Assembly (NCBI GenBank): GCA_014529385.2
Contig: CM043952.1
Location: forward strand, 158,443,557-158,507,556
From: Adiantum capillus-veneris
Taxonomy: Eukaryota; Streptophyta; Polypodiopsida; Polypodiales; Pteridaceae
DNA length: 64,000 nt
Direction of reading: 5' to 3'
Shown in pieces: positions 10,899-21,505 of this stretch. Position numbers and translations under genes: made by a program. Each line of letters starts with the position of its first letter. Within the stretch, counting starts at the first letter, position 1. The notes beneath the pieces were generated by a model. That model was given only the letters and a program-made list of their open reading frames with translations. It was not told where the DNA came from and did no database searches.

Positions 10899-11339
10899 AC
10901 AAGACAAGGCTTGATTGCAAGGACAAGACTTGAACGTAAGACAAGAACTAGAAGAGGGCTTTCCCCATAGGAGCCTCACAACTGGTGTTGTCAAGACTGA
11001 GGGGCTTATGGCCCAAGACCCCTATTTATATTGGTGCTTGAGGAGGTTATAACTTTCTAGGTTCTTCTTGAGGAGGTTAAAATCTTCTAGAACCTTCTTG
11101 ATCCTTTTAGATCCTTTTTCAACTTTCTAGAGCTTTCCAAAAACTTCTAGATTCTTTCGAAATCTTCTCCAAGCTTCTAGAATCTCCTTGATACTTTTAG
11201 AACTTGTAGATTCTTCTAGAGTCTTCTAGTGACAATGCAGGCGATGACATAGGCAATGATGTAGGCAATGACACAAGCAATGATATCAACAATGATGCAG
11301 GTGATATCATAAGCGATTGACTCTCAAGCATCCATGACA
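10899..11339 (-). repeat. 5' LTR of chromovirus A
   Basis: Shares most of its length with 3020-3517; outer end TGTCATGGATGC on the minus strand. Its gag-side boundary is uncertain because ACAAGACTTG-type repeats continue to about 10800, and the LTR could start there. No initiator-Met PBS is visible. Confidence 0.7.
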
Positions 11340-11484
11340 GGATCAAAGGACCAAGCAGAGGTGCCAAAGGTGCTTGACAAGGACAAGGCACATAAGACAA
11401 TGGATAAGGGCAAGAGAAGGGTGCAATGTGCCCTTGTGCCATGACCAATGAGGGCAAAAGATAGGATCCTTAGCTGCATCAGTG

Positions 11485-11751
<267 letters not shown>

Positions 11752-12331
11752 ATTGTTATATGTGCATGCCCACGTTTAAATATGGATGCTAGGTCTAAGC
11801 CTAGCTTTATATTTGCAAGCAAAGAAGAAAGGTGTGGCAAAGGTTATGGATAACCTAGACTTGGAACTTTATCTGGAATAACAGCTTGTCACGTTGTGTC
11901 GGGCACATCCTACATGCCCTAGCTGCAACCCACTTATGGAGAAGCGGCAATGCATGGAAGATCATTTATGCAAAGTGCATGGCATGGAGGTGTAATCACT
12001 CAGAGCTCGGTGGGAGGGTGGGTGGCAGTGCGCTTGGCCACATTCCCAAATCCTTGGCAAGAGATTAGTTTTTGCAAGCACAAGATCGGTTCAAGGATAT
12101 CAACCGCAAGTGGGAGTATAATAGGAAGCCAATCCAAGAGAAGATTGTTGTTAGAGTGTTGGATTGTTGGAATCCCGTGAACAAAAAGTATATGTGTTGT
12201 TCGAAGGATATGTTCGTCATTGATTTTGTTTCAAATCACATGCATAGGGTGGATGCTAAAGAGGGAGTGAAGAAGGTTGTAATGATGTAGAGAGTACATG
12301 AGGGCTACGAACATCATGTGAGGATCCTCCA
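11752..12331. other. Unassigned stretch
   Basis: Short open stretches on the plus strand (for example around 12072-12288 with the motif EKIVVRVLDCWNP) give no recognisable family. It may be a decayed transposon or gene fragment linked to the acidic ORF downstream. Confidence 0.25.
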
Positions 12332-12333
12332 CA

Positions 12334-12397
<64 letters not shown>
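12332..12397. repeat. (CT)n-(GT)n microsatellite
   Basis: About ten CT units followed by about 22 GT units. It has the same order, CT then GT, as the much longer array at 11488. Confidence 0.95.
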
Positions 12398-12400
<3 letters not shown>

Positions 12401-12558
12401 CACGCACCCGGGTTTACCCCTTGATGCATGGGTTTATCTGTGTGTACTTGGGTCCATATTTTCATGCACAGGTTTATCTATGTGCTCCATTTTTTATTTG
12501 TGTCAACAAGATGCTCTGCTTTCTTTCTTTTATGTTTTTCAAAGACGTGTCAGAGGAC

Positions 12559-12819
12559 ATGCTCATGGGTGTGAGGATGAAGAAGAGGAGAGCTCCTAAG
12601 GCATTGAAGCAAGCAAAGGGCAAGTCCAATGAAGACAATGACGACGATGATAAGCAAGCGGGTGCGGATGAGAGCGGTGGAAGTGATGATAGCAGTGGAA
12701 GTGACGACGACAGTAGTGGGAATGCTAGCAATGGAAGCCAGTGCGCTGAGAGTGAATCCAAGAGCGGGGAGGAAGGGGCCTCCACAGATAGTCGTGGTGG
12801 AGGTGGTGCTACAGGGTAG
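12559..12819 (+). CDS. Small acidic, serine- and glycine-rich ORF of unknown function
   Basis: 86 codons from ATG to TAG. A basic start (MLMGVRMKKRRAPKALKQAK) is followed by a low-complexity acidic tail of D, S, G, E and N. The composition resembles disordered nuclear-protein tails or C-terminal tails of plant transposase-derived genes, but no fold or motif identifies it. It may be a last exon or fragment of a decayed gene. Low-complexity ORFs also arise by chance, so confidence in it being a gene is low. Confidence 0.25.
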   Translation: MLMGVRMKKRRAPKALKQAKGKSNEDNDDDDKQAGADESGGSDDSSGSDDDSSGNASNGSQCAESESKSGEEGASTDSRGGGGATG

Positions 12820-13412
<593 letters not shown>

Positions 13413-13424
13413 CGACATGGCATG

Positions 13425-13740
13425 CCAAAGTTTCGAGCCAAGATGCACTGTCCCCGAAGACTAGCACCCCTTTTGGTATTTCTCTTTGCAAAGTACAACT
13501 CCAAAGGGTCCAACTCTCTCCAAAACTCTACATTCAGTTGCTCTCCGAAGAGTGTCCCTCTAGGCCCTTTTAAACTTACAAGAGATGCCCAAAAGCAGAG
13601 CCTCAAAAGCATCAGGTCCAAAAGCACTTGCACCCAAAATCCTATGCTAAAATCTATGAGTGCAAAATGCAAAAGACCATACGACCTATTACATCATCAC
13701 TATTATTGCAAATCACAAAATTCCATATAGTAGTGCCACA
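13425..13740 (-). repeat. Possible diverged LTR remnant
   Basis: The block CACCCCTTTTGGTATTTCT (about 13467) and the following order of short motifs (CAAAAGCA, CTTTTAAACTTACA) resemble the D-family LTR, where CACCCCTTTCGGTATTTCT occupies the same position. Similarity is weak outside that block. Confidence 0.35.
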
Positions 13741-14079
13741 TCAACATCATTGAGATTTATGAAATTTCAGCCCAGAGGTTAAGTTTTTGATTGATTGGGT
13801 TTATGCTCCTCGATTGGTGCTCCATAAGTTGGGTTAGGTTTGGTCTTAGGCCCCCCGGCCACAGTTTTTGAATTCAGCTCTTCGGGTTTCAATTCCTCAT
13901 GTCCACCTGACCATTTTTCTTCCAATTGGGCATGCCATATCATCACTTTGTGACAAGGAGCTACCACTCAACAAATATGCATAACTAGCGCCTGAGACAT
14001 CATGACAACTGGCTAGGAAGGGTGATACTTCATGCTGGTTTGCACAGATATCATCTTAGTTTGAGCTAGTAGGATTTAG
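13741..14079. other. Unassigned stretch
   Basis: No recognisable coding, RNA or repeat feature. It leads into the first copy of a diverged direct repeat. Confidence 0.25.
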
Positions 14080-14560
14080 TATGGACAAGCTACCCCCTTT
14101 TCAGTATTATCTAGATGCACCATCCCTCACCCTCACACTTTCAGAGATTAGCAAGATTTCAAGCATCATCTCATTCAGCTAGATATTAGGAGGACTTGGT
14201 TGTCTCTGTCACATGAGTTGGGGACAAAGATGGCTTTTTATTGATAACATCTTCTCCGAACGACAGATGATGGATTTATGTCACACCCCAAGTATATGGA
14301 CACCCACCTATCTCATGGCATCAGTGTTATTGATCAGCTAAGCACCTCATCTGACTAGTTGGAGATAGAGACTAGTGGATACAGAGGTACACCCCCAGAG
14401 GAGATATTATGCCATGTTTTCAAGAGAGATCCAGAGATAGAGGAGCCTTATACGTACCAATGCATAGCATACTATGAGATCCGTGGGTGTTTTCATTTAT
14501 TTTTCTGAGAGGGCTTTGGCCTCTTATCCCTATCATGGATTACTATGATCAGAGTTGTCT
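14080..14560 (+). pseudogene. First copy of a diverged duplicated coding-like sequence, unknown family
   Basis: Collinear with 15580-16060. Both contain, in order, an A/TGATGCACCATC block, ATGGCTTT, GATGG...TTATGT, ATATGGA...CACCTATCTCATGG (variant ACATCTATCTCATGGG), CCAGAGA...ATGCATAGC and a TACTATGAGATCCG/TACGAGATACACGG block. Stops break all frames in this copy. Translated pieces suggest a segment like PFQYxLDAPSL followed by HLSHG, but I do not recognise the family. Confidence 0.45.
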
Positions 14561-15238
14561 AGATCTCTTCTTGTTGGAGCTATGTAGACTTAGAGAAGTT
14601 ACCATTAGGAGCAAAGGACCTACACATTGAGGATCCATACAAAGTCACTATTTTTTACAAATAGACTACTCGAGATGGTCCACCACAGGTTGCTTAGTCA
14701 CACTCTCATTGGGGCATTCTTCGTGATTTAGCCATCCAGCTTGGCCGCTCACGACACTTGCGATTCCGAGGATCTTCACATTGTAGAGCATGGAGGATAT
14801 GGAGCTTCCTTTGAGCGACATTGAACACGCACCCCACGAGAGTTGACCATGGAGGATATTGAGGCCATACTACAGAGACCCATGAGAGAGCTCATGGGAT
14901 GATCACCATTGTCTGCTTCTCTCGATGTGCACCTCATTAGCCCTCATGTGATTGTACCTGTCTCCCTATGTTTGAGATGATGTATTATGGCATGAGGATG
15001 TCGATGATGATAATGATGTAGATTAAGCTTACATACCTACCCATTCTAGGTACCCTCATTTATTTTTATCTTCGATTGAAGACATTTAATATAAAATTTC
15101 ATTTCATTTCACTCATGCCATTTATTTAGGCAGCAAGAGAAAGAGGGAAGATTGCCTTATACAGAGATGGGAGAGTAGTAATCTTAGGCAGATGCACCAC
15201 CTGACGGTGCGAGACCTATGGGACTAAAATTAAGATAG
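14561..15238. other. Spacer between the two duplicated sequences
   Basis: No sustained ORF. Contains a GATGATGATAATGATG simple stretch near 15000. It may be further degraded parts of the same duplicated unit, because the duplicates lie about 1.5 kb apart. Confidence 0.25.
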
Positions 15239-16133
15239 TTGCATGGAACTGCAATGGGTCTACGAGATTGGATGAAGGAGCATTTGAGGACAGTTTCAGT
15301 GGGAAGGACACTGTTTTTTACTCAAAGACACGTCAGACACCTGGACAAAACCTACCACATGTTTGTGGATATAGATGGGGGGAGATTTAGCAGCCCCCCT
15401 ATGGAGATAGAGGCACTTGCCAGATCGGTCTCCATTATGCACAGCTTATGGGATACTACCAGAGACAGTTATGCTAGATTGGCGCTTGAGTCCTCTGGGC
15501 AGTTAGCTTTACAGGGGGACACATCATGCCGACATGCACAAATGTCATCATGGTTCCAAATACATGGCTTCATCATGGACTACTTTCCTCCCTTCCAATA
15601 CTCCCTTGATGCACCATCGTTGTCTCTAACACGGGTGGAAATTATAAGACTCGTTCACCAAGACTCGACCCACTTGGACACTAGGATGACATGGATAGAG
15701 CTGACATAGGAGTTGGGCATGAATATGGCTTTCAATAGAGAGCATCTTCTCTAACAAGGGTGGATTTGTGATTCGATCCAGCTATATGGATGCACATCTA
15801 TCTCATGGGTTACGGTGTGCCATTGTTCAGATACGAAGATCTTCACCCCAACCGAGAAATAGACTAGTAGATTCAAAGGGATACCAGTAGCTAGCAGGAT
15901 ATGCCACATATGCCATACAAAGCCAGAGACAAAGATGCATTAAATATATGTCAATGCACGGTGTATTACGAGATACACGGTTTCTTCCACTATCTATTCA
16001 GAGAGGGATTGGACCCTTCTCTGGGGTCATGAGCTATCAGGACCAGAGATGTCTTGGATTGTATCTACTAGTTTACTCAAGATATCTAGAGAGAGACAAT
16101 CCCAGAGACAGATTACATATTTCTTCACATTAG
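15239..16133 (+). pseudogene. Second copy of the duplicated coding-like sequence, with a 156-codon open segment
   Basis: An open segment (15239-15709) encodes 156 residues with WFQIHGFIMDYFPPFQYSLD and LDAPSLSLTRVEIIRLVHQD, followed by a TAG. Similarity to the 14.1-kb copy continues to about 16060 through several stops. Preservation of an ORF in one copy and of motif order in both suggests a once-coding sequence. The best guess is a plant transposon-associated protein, but I cannot name one. Confidence 0.4.
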
Positions 16134-16388
16134 ACACTCAACAGATAGAGGAGCAGTCACCACTACAAATCTCGGCTCACACCCACACCCATGGTACTCT
16201 CATTGATTGAGCATTAGAGCTAGGGAGATCGAGATGCCCACGACTGAGGAGAGGAGCTTCACAGCAATGACAGAGACTACAACAAAGGATTCAAGCCAAC
16301 TATCTTGACATGCAAAGTATAGATGAGGATGGATTCATCAACCATTCTATTACCTTCTTGTATTGGGAACCCATTGTATCAGTGGTCA
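16134..16388. other. Unassigned stretch before microsatellite
   Basis: No recognisable feature. CACTACAAAT at about 16162 resembles a CACTA terminus but does not extend into a match with the terminus at 17003. Confidence 0.25.
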
Positions 16389-16555
<167 letters not shown>

Positions 16556-16666
16556 GCATGTGATGAAAAGTAAGTGTGTGTGTGTGTGCGCATGCGCGCG
16601 TGGGGGGGATTGAGGAGACGCCTACACACTTGAGCTAGGGCTCTGAGCTCTGTCATTGAGGGATTA

Positions 16667-16673
<7 letters not shown>

Positions 16674-16736
<63 letters not shown>
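16674..16736. repeat. (CT)n microsatellite
   Basis: About 31 CT units, immediately beside the CACTA-like terminal region. Confidence 0.97.
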
Positions 16737-16737
<1 letters not shown>

Positions 16738-16739
16738 AA

Positions 16740-17003
16740 GTCGTGGGAGGAGCAAGTGGCTCCCCACGTCTTCTTGCAAAAACAATTTGAACTTACAGGC
16801 ATCGCTTATGCGATGTAAGATAGTTTGTATATGTCTCTACAAGCATTGCAAAATGTGCATCGCTTAAGCAACACAATTTGCGACACCATTAGCGACATCT
16901 GCAGCAATGCTTTTATGTTTTTGGTGGAAAATTATTAGGTGTCGTATAAGTGATGCCCGATAGTTTTTACAAGTGTCTCTACTAACAAAGGCTTCTTGTA
17001 GTG
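16740..17003. mobile_element. Terminal fragment of a CACTA-like DNA transposon
   Basis: The right end reads CTTCTTGTAGTG, the complement of CACTACAAGAAG, the standard CACTA terminus. Inside are subterminal repeats in both orientations: GCATCGCTTATGCGATG, GCATCGCTTAAGC and GTCGTATAAGTGATGC, as expected for transposase-binding arrays of this superfamily. No matching left terminus or transposase was found, so it is a fragment or its partner end is diverged. Confidence 0.6.
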
Positions 17004-17009
17004 ATTAAG

Positions 17010-17031
17010 GAAACACACACACACACACACA
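17010..17031. repeat. (CA)n microsatellite
   Basis: About eleven CA units. Confidence 0.9.
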
Positions 17032-17136
17032 CATGCTTGAAATTTATGTAGTTTAATGTTTATGAATCACAATAATACACATGCTGATTGCATGCACACA
17101 CAATAATTCACCAAACTTTGTACAACACTAGTACCA

Positions 17137-17152
17137 TCAGTGACCTTCAGCC

Positions 17153-17196
<44 letters not shown>

Positions 17197-17319
17197 CGGG
17201 GGCGTGCGTTGTGTCGCCTGTGTGGCCAAGGAACTGCAGGGCACACTTTTAGAGCAAGGAGAAGTTGACATGTGTTCAGGGGAGGGGATCGGAATCCCTC
17301 CCTCTTTTATAATAGTAGA
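17137..17319 (-). mobile_element. Short non-autonomous Helitron (183 bp)
   Basis: On the minus strand it begins TCTACTATTATAAAAG and ends with a hairpin (GTGGC-TGAAG-GTCAC) followed by CTGA, which fits 5'-TC and 3'-CTRR. The flanking bases are A on the 5' side and T on the 3' side, the Helitron AT target. A (CT)n array on the plus strand (17155-17193) lies just inside the 3' hairpin, as in the copy at 19339. No coding capacity. Confidence 0.7.
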
Positions 17320-18179
17320 TCCCAACATGGAAACCATCTAATCAAAAGCTCAAAGAGTGGCATAAACAATTCACAACTTCATGATTATTCCAAGGGCACT
17401 CAAGCTCCACAAATTGATGTGTCCCACACACATGTTTATGAAATCAATGATTTTAATTGTTGACCAAAGCATGCACATCATAGTACCTAACATCATTGGA
17501 AGGAGCTAAACCAAGACACACACGGGACCATTCTATTTATTTATATATTGAAAAGAGAGGAGCAGCCATGTGGGTGCAAATCCTTGCAGCCATGGATGGT
17601 GCTCCTCTCTTTGAACTAGCTTCCTTCCAACATGGCGTGATTGTAGCCATGATGGAGGTTGTCGACAGCAAAGCAAGCATGATCAATAGATTCTGATGGG
17701 AAGCCAGAAAAAAGGTAGCAAGTGTAGCCCCAGTTGAGCAACTTGCTCTCTTTTTGGGTGGATTTTTTAACCAAAAAAGCGCAGTGAGTATACTTAAGAG
17801 AGATACAATAAAGAATACATCAACCACCCTACAAGAGAAGGGGGAGATATCATAGAGTCCAATGGCAAAAGCTCCACTAAGGGACATCTACATATCCTTA
17901 ACAAAGTTCATTCAATAATTAGGGGTCAAGTTGGGCTTGAACCCGATCTAGCAAGATGTTAGACTTTACCAAGGTGTGCTTGTAGTTCTCCAAATCCTAC
18001 GCTCTTTCAATCATTCAAAAACAAGGGATGAGAGCTATGAAACTCTTCTTCTCGTCCTTCAGCTATAAGAGCTTTGTGCAATTTGTTGCAACATCTTCAA
18101 AGAGTATTCTGAAAATTTTCTATGACCATTTTTCTAATATTTTCTCTCACCCTCCTATCACAAACGAAGACTCCTACTA
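17320..18179. other. Unassigned stretch upstream of the LINE
   Basis: Contains a 66-codon ORF and its antisense shadow near 17500-17890, neither recognisable. The last about 250 bp may be the decayed ORF2 region upstream of the LINE RT, because CTCCTATCACAAACG-type codons precede the first recognisable RT motif. Confidence 0.3.
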
Positions 18180-19338
18180 GTGTAAGAGAAAAAATTGCAA
18201 ATCAAGAGAAAAAATGAACTTTCTTTGCTAGCTAAGAAGTTAGATAGTCCTCTTACAAAGGAAGAGGTGAGGGAAACTACCAAAAACCTCAAAAAGGGTA
18301 AAACTCATGGTCTAGATGGTATCCCTAACAAGTTCTATGGGGAATGTTAACTCCATATATCATGCTACTCCAGTATGAAGCCTTGATGATGGGAGTTCTT
18401 CTTGCTAATATCAAGATTGATGTTATCAAGCTCATTCACAAAAGAGAGAGGGAGGTGATAGACAATTGGAGACCCTTTTTCTGTCTCCCTTTTTATGTCT
18501 TACTTCTACCTCATATAAAATTTTTGCTCTATCTTTAGTTAAGACTTTCTTCCTTAATGAACAATTTTATTTTGAAGGAACGAAAAGGCTTTATTAAAGG
18601 GAGATTTATCCTTGATGCTATTATAGCTATGTGGGAATGTATGGATCATGTTGAGGAAACTAACCACGACTTCACCTTCTTCAAAATTGATTTCAACAAG
18701 GCCTGTGTTAGATTGGAATGGGATTTTCTGATTCATTCTTTGAATGATATGGGATTGGGTAAGAGATTTATTAAGTATGTGCATAGATTCTCGTTAATGC
18801 TTTGGCTATAGTTGCAGTGAATGGAATGCTAACAGATAACATACCTTTGCAAAGGTCTAGTAAACAAGGTTGTCCTCTAGCTCCAATGCTATTTGCATTT
18901 GCTTCTAATGCTCTCAAATGGTTGGTGAAAAATGCTATCAGACAAGGTATTATGAAGGGAATTGGCATCCCAGGTTCAAAGGAAGATTTATGCTTGCAAC
19001 AACAGTTTGCAGATGACACATTCATTGACAATCAATACTGAAGAGTGTGTTGCTTCATTCTTGGAATGTCTAAAATGCTTCTGCAAGGCTAGTGGGAGTA
19101 TGGTTAACCACCATAAAACTGGATATAGAGCTAGCTTTGGCTCCCCAATTATTTATGCACAAGAGGCAGGTTGTCAACCTATCCTCAATGGTCAAATTTT
19201 CAGGTTGTTAGGCATACCCATAGGCTTCCAGGTGTGTCTTTTAAACAAATGGGTGCTAAGCAGCTTCTTCAAGAAAGTGGATAGATGGGAAGGGATGTGG
19301 CCATCTCTTTCATCTAGAATCTTTGTATTAAATCATTA
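18180..19338 (+). pseudogene. L1-like LINE reverse transcriptase, degenerate, first part
   Basis: RT motifs appear in order with frameshifts: PLTKEEVRETTKNLKKGKTHG and GLDGIPNKFYGE (about 18240-18345), GFIKGRFILDAI (18590), FFKIDFNKACVRLEWDFLI (18680), QGCPLAPMLFAFASNAL (18865), LQQQFADDTF (19000) and LSSRIFVLNHY (19310). The catalytic ADD is retained. The KAYD-type motif is altered to KACV. This RT would carry out target-primed reverse transcription. The LINE is interrupted at 19338 and its 3' part lies at 20626-21505. Confidence 0.8.
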
Positions 19339-19470
19339 CTAGTGTGGCCTTCGGCCGCCTCTCTCTCTTTCTCTCTCCCCTCCTCGTGCACATTGTCCTC
19401 ACTGTAGCCAGATAAAGGAAATTGTGACACGTGGCACTGGAAAACCGGTCTCCTTAATATATAGTATAGA
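19339..19470 (-). mobile_element. Short non-autonomous Helitron (132 bp) in the LINE
   Basis: Minus strand: begins TCTATACTATATATTAAGG, ends with a GCGGCC-GAA-GGCCAC hairpin and CTAG. Flanking bases are A and T, the Helitron target. CT-rich sequence adjoins the 3' hairpin on the plus strand, as in the 17137 copy. No coding capacity. Confidence 0.75.
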
Positions 19471-20551
19471 TTTTTTGAGTTTAAGCATCTCAATTGAATG
19501 GCCAAATGCATTCCAAGCTATTTATTTGACACGATTCTGGGTGGGGGAAGGGGGTGAAGGGCACAGTAGGCGGAGAGCCTTACGTTTTGATACGCAGTAC
19601 GAAGAGCCTTACGTTTTGATACACAGTACGAAGGGGGGATCGCTAGCTTGTCAAATAGCATGCATTCTCCGATGGCTGCTTGACGTGGACTTGGCATGGC
19701 GTGTGTGGGGGCCACTGTGAAGGTGTAGAGCCTCGACAGGTGGAGGGCAAGGCCATTAACGCCCCCATCGAGAGAAGTTAGATAGATGCAGATCAAGTTG
19801 CCCATTGGAATTTGACATTGCAGGTTATGATACAATTATTTCTTAGTGAGGCAACATTGACGCACATGTTTTCCGGTTTTGGATGGATCACACACATCGG
19901 AAAGTCTCTAGACTGCAAGAGAATGGCAGAGGTATAACCTCAGCAAAGTTACGACCTCAGCATCAATGGCAGAGGAATGGCCTCGGCAAGGTATGACCTT
20001 GGCATCAATGTCAAAGGTATGGCCTTCGGCAAAGGTGTGACCTCAGCATCAATGGCAGAGGACAAAGGCAAAGACAAGTTTGACGAGGACAACAAAGGCA
20101 CAAATTGGCACACATGGCCACAGATTTCTGGTGGCAGTTGCCACAACGTGCTTCAGTGTGCTTCAGCCAAATACAAGCTTTTGGGCTATAGAGAGGGGCA
20201 ATCGGTGCTCTCTATACATGATTTGGACCTATGTGTTGGAGTTCAAGTTATCGATGTTTGAACCCTTGTGTTGGAGTTCAAGGTACATGCATCTGGCAAG
20301 GAACCAACGCAACAATACAAAACACGATGGATGTGCGCAAAATCCATTGTTGTTGGCCAGATTATGAGCAAGATGTGTTCCAAAAGTTCATTGTCTCGGA
20401 GATTTTGGACGTGATATGTTCACAGTTCTTGGATGTAATGTGGTTTACAGTCTAACTTTCTACAAGGCAACTAACTTTCTACAAGGCAATTGGTGCTTAA
20501 GATGGCATTCTTCTCAGGTTACAAGTTAGTGGTGCAAATCCAAGTTGTATC

Positions 20552-20598
<47 letters not shown>

Positions 20599-20625
20599 TA
20601 CGCTTACGCATTGTCAACTTTGACA
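19471..20625. other. Insert within the LINE: unassigned sequence with short tandem repeats
   Basis: The LINE needs only a few codons between its two halves, so most of this stretch is inserted or rearranged. It holds a duplicated GCCTTACGTTTTGATAC block (19579 and 19605), a roughly 45-bp repeat based on GGCAGAGGTATGGCCTCGGC (about 19925-20062, three to four copies), a duplicated GTGTTGGAGTTCAAG (20237 and 20270), and a (CT)n array at 20554-20597. No terminal repeats or coding domains are recognised. Confidence 0.45.
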
Positions 20626-21505
20626 ATCGCCCTCTTTGAGTTTATTTCTTGGTATGTTGGAAACCTCTTGTTCTCAGCAAGTCATGGCTATTGCTAGAAG
20701 ATTCTTATGGGTGAAAATGAACAAATTAAGCGTGTCCCTAGGTGCCTTACTCAACCTGCACTCTATCAAAAGCCAAAGGAAGATTAGGGCTTCTGCATAT
20801 TGAAGGACTACTTCAAACTACTGGACTGTTCTTATGAAGAAAAATTGTCATCTCTTCTACTCTGACCCCATGTGCAAGTGTGAGGACATTCAGAAAAGGT
20901 ATGGATTGTCAGCAAGGGCAGCTTCACTAGTTTACTGAAAGAATTGATCTGATCTTAGTAAAAGCTGTTGTATTGTCCTTCAAAAGGGATGAACTGCATG
21001 TAAAAGAAAGTGCTCTTACCATATGGAATTATGGATCCAGCAGGAGGAGGGATGGCTCTATGTTATACCTTGAGGGTTGAGTAGTGGAGATGCATATTCT
21101 CAACTGCGCGGGCGTTTGCCAAATCAAATAAGCAAGCCACCTTATTCTGGTTTATTCGGCAGCAATCAATATGTATTGCATTTTACATGCCATAACCAAG
21201 AGGAAACCTTGGATGAGAGCAAATACATTTGAGTAAACAAAAACATTCTACATGCTAACTCATATGTATTTGCTCTCATTCATTCCCAGAGCAGAGTGAT
21301 TCTCCTAGGTGAATGTTACAACATGGACATTGTGATATGGAATCCTATTAGAGGTTACCTGCTTTGGTCTATTTGCTCACAAAGAAATGCAACAATTTTT
21401 GGAAATCCAAGCATTCATCTTGTCTCCTTCAAATCAATGATACGAGCTGCCCTGTATAACCTGCTCTCCCTCCTCAAATATCTTTCTAACAGTTGGGACT
21501 AGGAT
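20626..21505 (+). pseudogene. L1-like LINE ORF2 C-terminal part
   Basis: Resumes with YFLVCWKP and, after a frameshift, SQQVMAIARRFLWV, a usual post-RT motif of plant L1 ORF2. It ends with VIWNPIRGYLLWSICSQRN and SFKSMIRAALYNLL (21330-21480), matching the C-terminal region in which a W-x-RN motif is typical. Multiple stops. No poly-A tail or TSD was found, so the 3' end is undefined. Confidence 0.6.

Larger units (their letters stand above)
3020..11339 (-). mobile_element. Ty3/gypsy chromovirus A, defective, split by a copia element
   Basis: Two direct repeats of about 440-500 bp (3020-3517 and 10899-11339) bound gag, reverse transcriptase, RNase H, integrase core and a chromodomain, all on the minus strand and in Ty3/gypsy order. 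Chromodomain-bearing gypsy elements are chromoviruses. The copia element at 5697-9554 interrupts its RT. The outer edge of both LTRs reads TGTCATGG or TGTCGTGG on the element strand; a polypurine tract adjoins the 3' LTR. The stretch between the gag zinc knuckle (about 9830) and RT (about 9690) is too short to hold a protease, so that domain is probably deleted. Many stops and frameshifts are present. A TSD and the PBS were not identified. Confidence 0.85.
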
